Positions 12,623-25,778 are shown, numbered from the stretch's first letter. The stretch: DNA of 64,000 nt from Glandiceps talaboti (GCF_964340395.1 NC_135571.1:13398546-13462545), one strand, 5' to 3'. Notes: a model not told the origin generated them from the letters alone. Made by a program: numbers and translations.

Positions 12623-12823
12623 ATGTACAATAATGAGATATCATCATGTGTCTGTAGTGAGGTCATTAAGTAACACGGGTCAAATTGGTGAGCAATTATT
12701 CATCACATGCAACGAGGCTAGCAACTACGACTGAGTGCGTACATGTTGCTTGACTTGGCAAAACGTAGTTCTAAGCAACGTGTAAAGAATTGCACAAAAT
12801 CTGACGTATTGTATTCCTTGTGA

Positions 12824-13083
12824 CACACTTGATGACGTTGCAAGGTTCTGTAATCACCATGGCCCTATTGATAAGAGAGTACTTTTTCAGGCATATCAGA
12901 TTAAAATGTAACAATTGTATTTCAATTTTTGTTTCTCGGACAATAAAATGTACCACACTTGATGATGTTGCAAAGTTCTGTAACCATCATGGCCCTATTG
13001 ATAAGAGAGTACTTTTTCGGACATATCAGATTAAAATGTAACAATTGTCTTTCAATTTTTGTTTCTCGGACAATAAAATGTAA
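12824..13083 (+). repeat. 130-bp tandem duplication with degraded third copy
   Basis: CACACTTGATGA (12824) and its partner at 12954 begin two nearly identical 130-bp units, both containing GGCCCTATTGATAAGAGAGT and TCTCGGACAATAAAATGTA. Shorter AAAATGTAACAATTTTAATA variants continue to about 13175. Confidence 0.9.
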
Positions 13084-13175
13084 CAATGTTAATAAGAATT
13101 TTGTTAGACAAAATGTAACAATTTTAATAGAAATTTTGTCAAACCAGATAATAAAATGTAGCAAAATTAGTAAGA

Positions 13176-13660
13176 TTTTGTAGTCAAATGATGATTTGTT
13201 ACTACTTAACTCCACAAGAAACAATGAATTTAAAATCATATTTACACCTAGGAGGACATGTAAGGTCAAGTTACCATGGAAACGACTTTAAAATTCAGAG
13301 TGTATTCCCATGTCTTGCCGTATACATACAAATCAATGCCAGGTTCAAGTCATATCAATGTCTGTGTCAATATACAGTGTGTGTATAGTCTAGTCATGGT
13401 TGGGTTATGTCTTGTCATGCATAACAGTACAATCATGATATATAGTAGGTGTCTTGGTTGAAGGTGGTATTGAAGTAGGTAAAATATATTTTCAGGTACA
13501 TTCTCGTGCCTTAATTTACACGCTTTGAAGTATCAAAATCTTATATTTTTGTTGTATTGTTCGTAACATTTAAAGTTCAAAAAAGACATTTATGACAAAA
13601 CCCAATGATGGATTAGTGTCGGTGTGATGTACGTAAGGTATTTGGTCGTCAGGTATTTGC
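13176..13660. other. Unannotated stretch
   Basis: Short open frames only; nothing recognised. Confidence 0.5.
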
Positions 13661-13664
13661 AACT

Positions 13665-14207
13665 TTGCCGCTGTATTTTAGTGTGGATGTAGTCATACTT
13701 TAGCATGCTTGCAGCCATATTTTAGTGTGCATACAGCTGTTCTTTGCCGTGCTTACAGCCATACTTTAGTTTGCATACAACCGTACTTTAGTTTGCATGC
13801 AACCGTACTTTGGTGTGCTTGCAACTGTATGTACTTTAGTTTGCATGCAACCGTAATTTAGTTTGCATACAGCCGTACGTTAGTTTGCATGCAACCATAC
13901 TTTAGTTTGCATGCAACCATACTTTAGTTTGCATACAACCATACTTTAGTTTGCATGCAACCGTACTTTAGTTTGCATACAGCCGTACGTTAGTTTGCAT
14001 GCAACCATACTTTAGTTTGCATGCAACCATACTTTAGTTTGCATACAACCGTACTTTAGTTTGCATGCAACCGTACGTTAGTTTGCATGCAACCGTACTT
14101 TAGTTTGCATGCAACCGTACTTTAGTTTGCATGCAACCATACTTTAGTTTGCATGCAACCGTACGTTAGTTTGCATACAACCATACTTTAATTTGCATAC
14201 AACCATA
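13665..14207 (+). repeat. 22-bp satellite with TTTGCATGCAA palindrome
   Basis: About 20 good units of 22 bp (GTTTGCATGCAACCGTACTT plus TA) run from about 13769, preceded by degenerate units from about 13665. Variable positions are concentrated at GCATGC/GCATAC and CCGTAC/CCATAC. Each unit holds the perfect palindrome TTTGCATGCAA, which is two overlapping inverted POU-octamer halves (TTTGCAT/ATGCAAA). Confidence 0.95.
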
Positions 14208-14290
14208 CTTAAATGCACATAGTGAAAGTGCAGCAGAAAACACTGCAACCACCAGTCCAAATACCAAATACCAAATTCCTACTCTGGCAT
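14208..14290 (+). repeat. Dispersed foldback repeat B, copy 3 (partial)
   Basis: ATAGTGAAAGTGCAGCAGAA, then AACACTGCAACC and CCAAATACCAAATACC, match the right half of repeat B. It directly abuts the 22-bp satellite. Confidence 0.5.
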
Positions 14291-15535
<1,245 letters not shown>

Positions 15536-16262
15536 TAAGAATTTATATCTGATACATATAATGTTAAATTATTTATGAACACAAATAAAGGTTGTTTTGA
15601 AACTGAAACTGGAGTTGAAATATGTCACGTGTATATATATAAGAACACATTGTGTCCTATCAACACTTTTTATTGTTCTGACAGAAAACAAAGTTCCTAT
15701 TATTTCTGACTTCAGATGAGTTCATTTGAAGATGACATTCGGCAATTATTTTCCAAAGTAGATTCTTTTTCCATTGTATTTATATAATGTCTATTAATTC
15801 TAATCTTTGTAATGTAGTATCTAGATATGGCAGTGAAAGGCAGTTATATCATATGCCAGGGAAATTACGTGTTTCCATGGTAATATTCTTCTTAAATTTC
15901 ATGTTATTGTCACAGGAAATTACTAATTGTCTGGCAGGCTGTTAAAATATTGTAGCATAATCATTTTGAAATGGTTTGTGTCAGTTTTCAAGAAAAGTGG
16001 GGTGGGGTGGGGGCGGGGAAGGGGGTAGAGAAAAGATATCTTTAACAATTTAAATCGACTGTCATAACTTCTATAAAAAAAATCAGTTATTGACGAATAT
16101 TAATATATCTGATGACTTTGTTTTATTCCAAATACTGACAAGATTTACATATTTTTATTCAGTAGTTATTTATGAAAAAAATGGAAATAATTCTATAAAT
16201 TAATATTTTTTTGTCAAAAGGTTAGATAATAGTATTAAGTCATACTATATATGGTAATATTA
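15536..16262. other. Unannotated stretch
   Basis: AT-rich, with a G-rich patch at 16000-16027 (GGGGTGGGGTGGGGGCGGGG), a potential G-quadruplex. No gene seen. Confidence 0.5.
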
Positions 16263-16675
16263 GATATATATATCCAGACTGACACACAGATCAATGACAG
16301 ACAGACATGACAGACACAGATCAATGACAGACATATGACAGATAAATACATGCCAGACAGACAAATAAATAATAGGCAAACATGACAGACATAGATAATG
16401 ACAGACATATGACAGACACAGATGACAGATAAATATATGACAGACAGAAATAAATAATAGAAAAACATGACAGACATAGATAATGACAGACATATGGCAG
16501 ACACAGATGACAGATAAATATGACAGACAGACAAATAAATAACAAACATGACAGACATAGATAATGACAGACAAATAACAAACGTGACAAATAAGTAGAT
16601 GACAGACAGATGAATAACACAAAGATGACAGACATGACAGACACAGATAAATGACAGACAAATGACATGACAGAC
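16263..16675 (+). repeat. GACAGACA-derived minisatellite
   Basis: Degenerate tandem phrases ACATGACAGACATAGATAAT, GACAGACATATGACAGACAC and GACAGATAAATA recur with a period near 55-60 bp nested on a GACA base. It produces long minus-strand CHVCLSVIY-type frames that are not genes. Confidence 0.9.
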
Positions 16676-17201
16676 ATGTTTGACGTCATAACTTGCATTG
16701 ACCAGATAACTATAAATATTCATATAGCCTTGTCAGTGTTTGTAAAGAAATTATCTCTAAGGGGAAAACAAATTCACTCTCTGTGATTTTCTTAGAATTG
16801 TTTAACGATAACCTTGTTGAAGGTGACTTTGTTAACGATGACCTTATTGAAGGTCATACACAATGGTTTACATCTACATCTCCATGGATAGCAGAAATAG
16901 TAGAAGGTGACTCATTCAGGGCAGGGTCATTAACTTTACGGTGGGGGGGGGGTAGATTTGATTAGTAGTCATTTCAGCATCTCATTCAATTTTATTAGCA
17001 TTGCATTGGTTTCTTGACAAGTGGGTTTGCCAATGACAACTGCCAACACTACATCGATTATTTTCTGCTCTGTTCTGAGTAGATCATTGTGTGGGCTTGA
17101 AATGTCAGGAGAAAAAAAACAAGATTTTCTCTCTAGGCTCATAGTACAGTTGTTGATTGATAGCTAATTTGACTGAGGTGTGATATTAATGTTTGCATAA
17201 G
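16676..17201. other. Unannotated stretch with a degraded hammerhead-like module
   Basis: 16797-16857 carries a short duplication (TTGAAGGTGACTTTGTTAAC / TTGAAGGTCA). 17040-17140 is a diverged relative of the module described at 17420-17930 (GATCATTGTGTGGGCTTGAA). A G8 run lies near 16945. Confidence 0.4.
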
Positions 17202-17394
17202 CTGTTTGCCCTCTAATGATAACCAAATTTTGCTGTTGTGAGTTAAAATGAGAAAAACTGGGATTTCTTGTCAGCACATAGTAAGAGATAGGGGAACATA
17301 GTAAGAGATAGGGGAACACCAAATGTTGGTGTGTCATTAGAAATTGTGTGTGTCAGTGTCAGTGGTGCATCAAATTGGCTTAGAGGGCACACTG
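17202..17394 (+). mobile_element. TIR DNA element, CTGTGTACCC family, copy 2 (short)
   Basis: It runs from CTGTTTGCCCTCTAA to TTAGAGGGCACACTG, a clear inverted pair. The left part (ATGATAACCAAATTTTG) matches copy 1. It contains a single internal unit with one duplicated CATAGTAAGAGATAGGGGAA, so it probably shows the unexpanded state. No obvious target duplication. Confidence 0.7.
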
Positions 17395-17419
17395 CTCTTG
17401 ATAAGTTCACGTGAAGACT

Positions 17420-17930
17420 GCCAACTGTATGTCAATTATTTTGTGTTCTCCTCTGATGAAGCTCCCTAGTGTGGTATTGTTTCTGTTCTCCCCTGATGAA
17501 GCTCCCTAGTGTGGTATTGTTTTGTGTTCTCCCCTGATGAAGCTCCCTAGTGTGGGATTGAAATGTTGGCAAGTTGATAAAAAAACAAGACATTCCCTCA
17601 TAATAAACTTAAAATAGTAAATTTCACCGCATGCAAATTTAGTTTTAATTAGGTAAATTTTCACTAGTACATAAATTATTTTGTCAGTTGAAGATATTGA
17701 GTATCAGATTGAAATATTGGCAAGTTTTTGATAATAAAAAAAAAGACGTTCTCTTTGTTCAGTAGATGATAAATAGTAAATTTGACTAACTCACAAATTG
17801 TCATTCTATTATGTGAGGCTCACGTGAAGACCGTCATCACTCCATCAATTATTTTCTGCTCTATCCCTGATGACGATCCCTAGCGTAGAATTGAAATATT
17901 GGCAAGTTTTTAGTGATTAACGCAAGACGT
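17420..17930 (+). repeat. Repeated module with hammerhead-ribozyme-like core
   Basis: CTGATGA occurs at 17453, 17493, 17534 and 17867. The last two are followed by a partly self-complementary CCCTAGTGTGGG-type loop and then GAAA (17560 and 17893). TTGGCAAG and an AAGACGTTCCC/AAGACATTCCC word lie downstream. The order CUGAUGA - stem - GAAA - stem - UH is that of a type I hammerhead, as found in Penelope-like elements and retrozymes. I could not find a convincing stem I, and stem II is weak at 17867, so the motif may be decayed or coincidental. The first three cores form a 40-41-bp triplication. Confidence 0.4.
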
Positions 17931-17999
17931 TCCCTCGGTTTCTTATCGTTGATGTTTCCCTATAGAGTCATACAGTCTGTGTCATTCACATTATTATCA

Positions 18000-19330
18000 A
18001 TGAGTCTTGCATAATTTCATCTTGTGTCCTTAAGTATCTTTTTTTGAAGATAAGAATATTGATCTAGACGTGTGCAGTTTATGATTTAGTCCCACAATTT
18101 TAAATATTCTATCAAAATCAAATTTTTTGTGACATATTCTCATAAATTATTGATATATGTCATTTTGTGTTCTTTAACCGTTTCTTTTCTACAAGATAAA
18201 GATTATTGAGATCAATGTCTGCAGTCTTTTAGATACAAATCTTATTTCTGCCATTAGGCTCACAAAATTCACGATGTCTGTAAATTTTTGTTACAGTTCA
18301 ACGCAATTTTAGTTCCTGATCATAGATAAGATCAGTATTATGGAATATTTCTCAAAATTATTTCTCAAAATATTTGTATATTGTTAGGTTATCAGTTATT
18401 ATTAAATTGTGTCGTTCTCATTTTATATGAGATTTGAATATTGAATTCAATTTCTATAGGTACAAATCTCATTCCAAAATTATTTTACAAATTAAATTCA
18501 TTATTTTTGTAGATTTTGATATTTCAACTTTTTTTTGGCACAATAACAATAATTTGTATTTGAATATAAATAGTTTATTCAAAATGTAGGTTTTTCGTCA
18601 TTTTCGTGTCGTTGATGAAATTCAAATTTACAATACAGTTTAACCTTTTGTATAACTCTCATACACACCAAAATTATTTTAATGAAATTCTTTATTTCTG
18701 TAATTTTTTCATCACGGTTCATCCTAAATTTAGACTCGAATCATAAATTGTATTCAAAATATCTGTCTTTCTTATTATCAAATTCAAATGTACAGTACAG
18801 GTTAACATTCTGTACATACCAAAACTACTTTGACAAAATTCTTTCTTTCTGTAAATATTTATTTTTTTTCAACCAAGTTTTAGATTCAGATCATAAGATA
18901 TATCTGTCTTTCAACATTTTCATCAAAATTCTTGTCATTCTCAGTATTATCAATTTTTTTTCACCAAATTTCATCTTTGAACTATTGATTTTTCCATGAG
19001 ATTAGAATGTTGATATTAATGTCGCTATACAGTTTCGCCTTCTAGGTAAAAGGCCCATTCTTGTCAAAATTACCGGGTAGTGTGATATGATTGACCAAAT
19101 AATAGATAAACCTTTTTTTTGCAATTTTAAAGAAAAAAAATGTTTCTAAAATTGTCCTCAAATTTCGTCTGCTAAGTAAATTTATAGTGCTTCTAAAAGT
19201 AGACTAAATTCATGATTTTTGTTATTTTTTTGTCAAAATTCGACAAGATTTTATACTCAAATCAAAAAAATATTATATTCTTGAAGAATGATATCAAAAT
19301 TCTGGCTAAAAATGTTTAAATTTTGGAAAA
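18000..19330 (+). repeat. Old diverged tandem repeat (~150-250 bp units)
   Basis: Phrases such as AAAATTCTTTATTTCTGTAA, TTTTAGACTCGAATCATA and TGAGATTTGAATATTGA recur in order several times with heavy divergence. The same phrases recur at 58555-59010, so this is a dispersed family. Confidence 0.5.
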
Positions 19331-20913
19331 AATGATGCAAAATTGAAGTCTTCATTGATATTGTACATGTATTCGAAAGAATATCTTATACCATAGGGGT
19401 TAATCCAAAGATTAAACTTGCACCCAGATTTTGTTAAATGAAGTAGTTAATCCAGTTACATGAAGTGTTGTACTCAACATCTCATCTTTTATCCCAAATC
19501 TCAGGTGTTAAAAGTAATACTTACTAATCAAATACCTTCTGACTCATTTATTAAATGGTTACCATGGCAACAGTGCTTAGAGAGCCTGCCATGAGTTCAT
19601 ATTGTAATCCTGATCAATACAGACATGGTTACTCTCTGTGTTGCAGATTTTGGCTAAGTTCAGGGGTTTATATAAACAATATGACCTATAAGAGAGAATA
19701 TCTTGTACTAGTTGCAAATGTCAGCAGGCTTTTTAAGAAGTTCAATTTGAATGCACTTGTCACTGGACTTTTTCCAAGACGTTTTATTTAAATACACACA
19801 GCAGCAGGTTGTTCTGAAGACATTTGATTTGAATTTAATAAAATACTAAAGAATGAAAAAGTGCACATAAAGTAAGTCATAGAGAGGTTTTGACATTCTT
19901 ATTTGCGGGATGTTATAGTTGGTTGTCTGTTTGATTGAGAGATGTCAGTCAAGATGATTTCAACAGCTATGTTTGATTCATTCAGTCTCAGGTCATTTCA
20001 TTCCAGTTATATTATCAGTGGATCCTTGAGGATTCCATGGATATTCTTCCTTTGTTCTCATGGACCAGCACTTTCTATAACTCTACCAGATGACTGTTTT
20101 TCATAGCAAGATTTGAATCCTAATGGAAAGTGGGCCTTAAGGACATATTTGCATTTATACAGACATGGAATCATTGAAGATTGTCTTCACAATGTGTGTG
20201 TGTGTCAATATCTACTTCATTCACATGTCCATTTCATGGTGATCATCGTACATCAATGCAGAGCTTTTTTCGTGGGAAGACCTGAATGTGATCCCATTAT
20301 TACAAGTCAAGTGCTTCTTTTCCCGGAATGTAATTTCAGATGCCACCTGCAGGATGTGTACATATCAAAAATACAATGGTGAAGTCACCTAGATGATGGC
20401 TAATAATTGGGTAATTGCTACAATCTGTCAATCAAACTGTCAATCAATGTCACAGTATCCAGGTAATGATACATTGTAGCAGTTTTGTTTGAATTGTCAA
20501 TTGCCATTATGTCTATTTATACTGATTTTATAGTTTATGGGAAGAAGCTGTCTAACAGTTGTCATTGAAAAAAATAATTTAATTTCATATTTAGAATTGT
20601 CTATATTATAAACAAAACTCACAAATGTAAATTTGTATGTCTGCTTGAACTTTGATTGTAAGTGTCAAGTTTTGATACAAGTTGAAAGTTTTTGTTTTGG
20701 TGATCATAGGTGATAACTTGAGATGATCCTTTATGGCAGGTCAATGTCAAACAGACTGTCACTCAGTGTCATGGTGGAGTGAGTCACAAGTTGAAGTATT
20801 TACTAGCTGGTTTGTGATACAAAGAAGCACAAATAGAATTATAGCAAGGGAAGAACTGTTATATTTTGGTCATTATGAAGTGAATTGGGTATTTTAGACC
20901 AGTACAATGGGTT
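19331..20913. other. Unannotated stretch
   Basis: Open frames at 19555-19791 and 20113-20382 have no recognisable domain or convincing splice boundaries. No repeat stands out. Confidence 0.5.
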
Positions 20914-21022
20914 GTAGTGATGAGTAAGAATACAAAATGGTTTCTAACAAGTAGTGATGAGTAAGAATACAAAATAGTTCAAAAGAAGTAGTGATGAGTA
21001 AGAATGCAAAATAGTTCCAAAA
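20914..21022 (+). repeat. 37-bp tandem repeat, 3 copies
   Basis: GTAGTGATGAGTAAGAATAC recurs at 20914, 20951 and 20988 (GAATGC in the last). Confidence 0.9.
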
Positions 21023-22157
21023 ATCTAATAAAATCAGCTATGTTTTGTCTGTATACAGGTACTATATTTACTACTAAGATGTTGATAAGTTGATAAAACA
21101 CAAAAATAACCTTCCCTACTTCAGTGAAGACAACTGCCAAGCCAATCGTGAACAAGCAAATGACATCTGCCCCACATACACACTTGCTGTAAAGTACTAA
21201 ATAAAAAGAACAGTAACTGCAATAAATAGTAGATTGAGTGACAGGTTTGTTGAAGAATAAAAAAAAAAATTGTGTCTTCGTACCATTTTCGGCAAACTGT
21301 CCTGACCAGAAACAATTTCTTTTTTTGGCCTAACACTCCAAAATTATTTAGAAAAGATAACATTCTGGGGCTAAACCTGTCATTTTTATGAGTGAATTCA
21401 CTCTAAACAAATTAGATGAGACACACAGTAATTTGCAGGCACAGAAATATATTTCCTAGCATAGAATCTTTAAAAATGTGATTTTCATTGCCGGTAATTT
21501 TTGTTTCTGAATGAGACCACTGTGATATATATGTATATATAAGTGACTCGTGTTTGAGATGATATCGTTATATTACGATGACCTTACTATACAGTCATAG
21601 ATATAAAGTCATCACCCTAGTGGACCAATATGATTGTATACATTCATGTTACTTTTAGTAGTCAAATGTTTTAATCTCAAAAAAGCTTTTAAAGTCTGAC
21701 TTCTCTCGCTCTGATGTTATAATAGCAACCTATTGGAGTAAGGTCTAATTTGATTTAAAGTCAATTTAGTTCAATTTTACTCTTCATTTTGTTCATCAAT
21801 TTGTGAATGGATTTATAGTGTACACATTTTATGAATCAGATAAGTAGTCACCGGCCAGGATTTACACAGTTTGACTTTCATTAACTATTGCTGCATCATT
21901 TGCTTTTTATTACACTTCAAATTATGGTGAAATTACTTCGGTTCGTTAGCTTACTGCACTGACTTTTCCTTTTATAGAGAACCTATGTTAATTTATCAGG
22001 TTTTTTATCACTCAAAAAATATTTTCTTTCCAAGTTGCAAATTTTCATGCAGTAGTTGTCAAATTCAGATGTGTAATGAACAAGACAAGTCTTTCATAAA
22101 TGATGTCAATTTCTTCTCAAAAATAAAGTTTTGTTTAAGCAACCTATAATCACTGGT
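21023..22157. other. Unannotated stretch
   Basis: AT-rich. The minus-strand frame at 21121-21363 has no domain. Nothing else supported. Confidence 0.5.
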
Positions 22158-22517
22158 CAATCTGATTAAAATCTGATGTGGTGAAAGTGGCTAGATGTCT
22201 TTATTTACCTCCATTTCCATCATTTTGTGTCGTTTGTTTTGTTCCGGTTGATCGCCACCTAATATCCCACATCTGACCCTTTGTAATAGAAAATCTCATT
22301 TGAATCTCGCTTTTTTTAAAAGGTTTCTTCAACCAATCAGTATGCTTCTTTTAAAATCATACGGAGAGATGGTGCCACCACAGATGCATGTACACAAACT
22401 GTTCTATTGTAGGAAGGCGATGATCACTCGGAACAAAACAAACGACAGAAAATGATGGAAATAGAGTTAAATAAAGACATCTAGCTGCTTTCACCACGTC
22501 AGATTTTAATCAGATTG
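22158..22517. mobile_element. Inverted-repeat (MITE-like) element, ~360 bp
   Basis: The left arm begins CAATCTGATTAAAATCTGAT and the right arm ends with its inverse, ATCAGATTTTAATCAGATTG. Pairing continues inward for about 100 bp, including TAGATGTCTTTATTTA and TCGTTTGTTTTGTTCCG against CGGAACAAAACAAACGA. A spacer of about 160 bp has no coding capacity. No clear target-site duplication. Confidence 0.8.
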
Positions 22518-22693
22518 TTTATTGGCTAGGTTTTCATCGTTAGTGGTTGCATTTTATGACTTTAAGTTTATGATGACAACAAATAAAGCAGATTCCATTT
22601 TACAACATTTCAATGGTTTCTTCCAACTAATGGTTTCTTCCAACTCACAAAGCAGTACTCAGTTTATTACCAGTCTCTTCAACATATTGAATT

Positions 22694-22706
22694 TGACCTT
22701 TGACCT
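22694..22706 (-). promoter_or_regulatory. Perfect DR1 site (pair, first)
   Basis: TGACCTTTGACCT, the reverse complement of AGGTCAAAGGTCA. A second identical site starts 20 bp away, about two helical turns. Confidence 0.5.
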
Positions 22707-22713
22707 GTAGATA

Positions 22714-22726
22714 TGACCTTTGACCT
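22714..22726 (-). promoter_or_regulatory. Perfect DR1 site (pair, second)
   Basis: Identical TGACCTTTGACCT on the same face of the helix as the site at 22694. Confidence 0.5.
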
Positions 22727-22764
22727 CTAGTGCTAATAATACCACAGGGATGTAGATAATAACT

Positions 22765-23215
22765 ATCTAAGCAAGAACTGATGAGGTCACAAGTTAATTT
22801 GTGCACAAAGTGATGAGGTAACCTATAATTGTGCACTCACTGATGAGGTCACACAGCAGGTGGTTTCTTTCAGACTGTTATTGAAGTGATGATCACAAAT
22901 TGATTTGTGCGTAAAGTGATGAGGATATATGCTATCATTGCACACGGACTGATGAGGTCATCACATGTTCCATTTTGCTTGAAGGTGTATACTTAACATG
23001 AACTGATGAGGTCACGAGCTAATTTGTGCAAAGAGTGATAAGATAACCTATAATTTGTGTACAAACTGATGAGCACATCTTGTGTTCCATTTGGCTCCAA
23101 GGTGTATACTGATGAGGTCATAAGCTAATGTGTGCATAAAGTGATGAGGTAACCTGTAATTGTGCACTTACTGATGAGGTCACACAGCATGTGATGTCAT
23201 TTTGGTTACATTAGA
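22765..23215 (+). repeat. Diverged ~110-130-bp tandem repeat (ACTGATGAGGTCAC)
   Basis: About four units, each alternating ACTGATGAGGTCAC, TAATTTGTGCA, AAGTGATGAGGTAACCTATA and ATTGTGCACT. The third and fourth units also share GTGTTCCATTTGGCT and AAGGTGTATAC. Confidence 0.8.
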
Positions 23216-23323
23216 GGTGTTTTATAGTGTGTGTTTAATATAAACAAACACAGCAGGTTGCCTAGTTTTAAAACATCTGTGAAAATGAAGCTGCTTTCAG
23301 CGATAATTAGAAAATCACAGATA

Positions 23324-23465
23324 AACATCCATCCATCTCTCCCTCCATCCATTCCTCTACCCATCCATCCATCCATCTATCTATCCATCAATCTTTATCA
23401 CACCCACCCATCTACTTCTCCAAATTCCTAACACCCACCACATACACACACACACACACACACAC
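23324..23465. repeat. CCAT-rich and (CA)n microsatellite
   Basis: (CATC)n with interruptions to about 23420, then (CA)n to 23465. Confidence 0.9.
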
Positions 23466-23682
23466 TGTCAAAGAATGAAGTTTATAAATTCATGACTGGT
23501 AAAAGCTATTTCACAAAATACCAGAGTAAGATAATTTGAAACGTAGATAGTCAACTGATAAAATATAGACATATGTTTAACCAAAGGAGATTACATATAT
23601 GGATTTCTGACTTCACTTTTAGGTAAGTACGAAGACCCAGGATGTAATCAAATAGCTTAAATAAAGAGATAAAAAACATTGG

Positions 23683-23747
23683 ACCCCTCCCCCACCTCAC
23701 CCCCCCCCCCCACCTCACCCCCCACCCACCCACCCACCCATCCCACT
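23683..23747 (-). repeat. C-rich tract
   Basis: Runs of C5 to C13 with CACCTCACC and (CCCA)n. The minus strand is G-rich and may form G-quadruplexes. Confidence 0.85.
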
Positions 23748-23879
23748 ATCGAAGTAAAAGTAACTCGCTGTATAAGTCACGGAACTCCTAGAGGGAGATT
23801 TAATTAATGATTTGTTTGTAATATAATTTTCTAGACAATTAGTCTAATGAACCAATTAATCCAATTAATGGCTGTTTAA

Positions 23880-24290
23880 TTAGTAAGCATTTCATTAGCA
23901 TAAATTAATTGTTAGGTAATGATAGATTGTTGATTAGAATTAAGAATTAATTGCTAGGTAAGATACTAACAATAGATTGTGATTAGGAGTATTACTGTTC
24001 AGGCTACAAGAATAGTCAAAGTAAAATAACATCATGTTTGTGTTTTGTTGGATGATGAGTGTTTGTGTACACACAGTTTAACTATCAGAGACAGTACACC
24101 TGTTTTAGTTTTGTTGCCTGATGTAAGAGTGTGTCACATATCACAGTACACTTGTTTGAGTTTTGTCTGCTGCCGTGACGTGTGCATCTGTACAGTTGGT
24201 TAAACTTTCGGAAACAGTACACTTGTTTGCATTTCGATGGCCGTGTGCTTGTCATTCTTAAACTGAACGGAAACAGTACACTTGTTTACA
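23880..24290 (+). repeat. Two diverged short tandem repeats
   Basis: 23900-23990 carries two copies of AATTAATTGNTAGGTAA with a shared AATAGATTGT-like tail. 24034-24290 carries about four units of 60-80 bp, recognisable by CAGTACACTTGTTT. Confidence 0.6.
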
Positions 24291-25524
24291 ATCAGATCTC
24301 ATAATTGTAAGCGTGGCCAGTCATCCTTAGATAGTAATTTAGAAAGACAGCATAGTAGTTTGAACTTTTCAAATTGATGGAAGTGTGTGCCTGTCACAAT
24401 CAGATGCTAATAACACTAAAAACAACGTACTCTTTGATGTGAGTTTAGTTAGTTGATACGGGTATAAAGTACACAGTAAGATAGACAGGAACAGATGGTC
24501 GGAGTTGGTTATATGTTTGAATTGATGGCATTATTAATATTATTAGTCAATGTACATTTCATTTCCTGTCATTTACTCTAATGATGGGTTTTATTTCATA
24601 GCAGGGTGTCATTATTTGGATAAAGTAGATTTGTGGTTTTATGCTGATTTTAGATTCTCTTAACATCTGGTCCTGTCAAAATAAACCATTATATTGCAAC
24701 GTATAGCTATTTTAAATTGTGTATGGGTAAGTAGGAAATGGGGACGGCATCTGAAACTATTTCTACTAGAATGAAAATATATCTGACCACAGCTCATAAA
24801 CGACATACAAATATACTACATTGCAAGATGACATCTGGTGTTGTGATAAACTGTATTTGAAGTAGTACTGTATGTGATACACCATAGTCTGAATTTAGGA
24901 GTAGTGGTCAACAAGAGCGCCCTCTTGTGACAAGAATGAAATATCTTGATTTGTTTGCACCGAAATGATTCTCTGTAGATGAAGACAAGTGGATAATCTT
25001 CAAGTCCCAAAAATACTGAATTTAAATTGTCAAATCCCCACTGGTGATGAAAATACAGGAATCTAATTGGAAAGAAGGTCATGGCCACTGAAATGATCTT
25101 TTTAATTATTTTAATGATGCACTATTTTGGGGCTATTTTGTAGATAAAGATCTCGATGTGCCATATATTAGCAATTAGTGTCATATACTATTTGAAATGA
25201 ACCAAACCATCTTGTACATTTAACCATTACTTGCAATTAACCGAACTCCAACCTGGTATTAAGAGATATCCTAAAAATGACCCTGTGACGTAATTTTCTA
25301 TACGTATAAAAAAATGTTGAGGCAACTGTTCTAACAAAACCAGAAGGTAATTGTAATATCATAGAAAGGCATGCATTGACATAAATGTTATACTGGAATT
25401 TTCATGTAAATAATATTCACTTGAGTAAAAGCTTTATAAACTACATGAAGTTTGTGTCACTTTAATAGTCTGTTTGGAAACTCTAGATTCACTTTTACGA
25501 GATAGATTTATATGTATGTGGCAT
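24291..25524. other. Unannotated stretch
   Basis: The 90-codon minus frame at 24816-25088 has no known motif. One CTCF-like site at 24917 is listed separately. Confidence 0.5.
24917..24930 (-). promoter_or_regulatory. Possible CTCF-type site
   Basis: The minus strand reads TCACAAGAGGGCGC, two mismatches from CCASYAGRKGGCRS. It lies within the near-palindrome ACAAGAGCGCCCTCTTGT. Confidence 0.25.
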
Positions 25525-25690
25525 ACACACACCCATGCACACATACACACAGTGACACATGCACACACATACACATGCACACACACACACACACATACAT
25601 ACATGTATGCACGCACACACAGTGACACTGGCACACATGCATACACACATACATACATACACACATACACACATGCACACATACACACAT

Positions 25691-25772
<82 letters not shown>

Positions 25773-25778
25773 CCACAC
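25525..25778. repeat. (CA)n microsatellite with ACAT interruptions
   Basis: CA-rich throughout, nearly pure from about 25690. Histidine/threonine and valine/cysteine frames are artefacts. Confidence 0.97.

Noticed and set aside
13665-14207. CRISPR-like regular repeats
   Set aside because: Repeats are head to tail without unique spacers, in an animal genome with no cas genes. The same goes for the other arrays.
20113-20382. 89-codon frame rich in Cys/His
   Set aside because: No metal-binding spacing pattern, no splice boundaries, no family resemblance.
22765-23215. CTGATGAGGTCAC units as hammerhead ribozymes
   Set aside because: CTGATGAG matches the first core strand, but no GAAA second core follows at a workable distance in the units. 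It is a simple tandem repeat.
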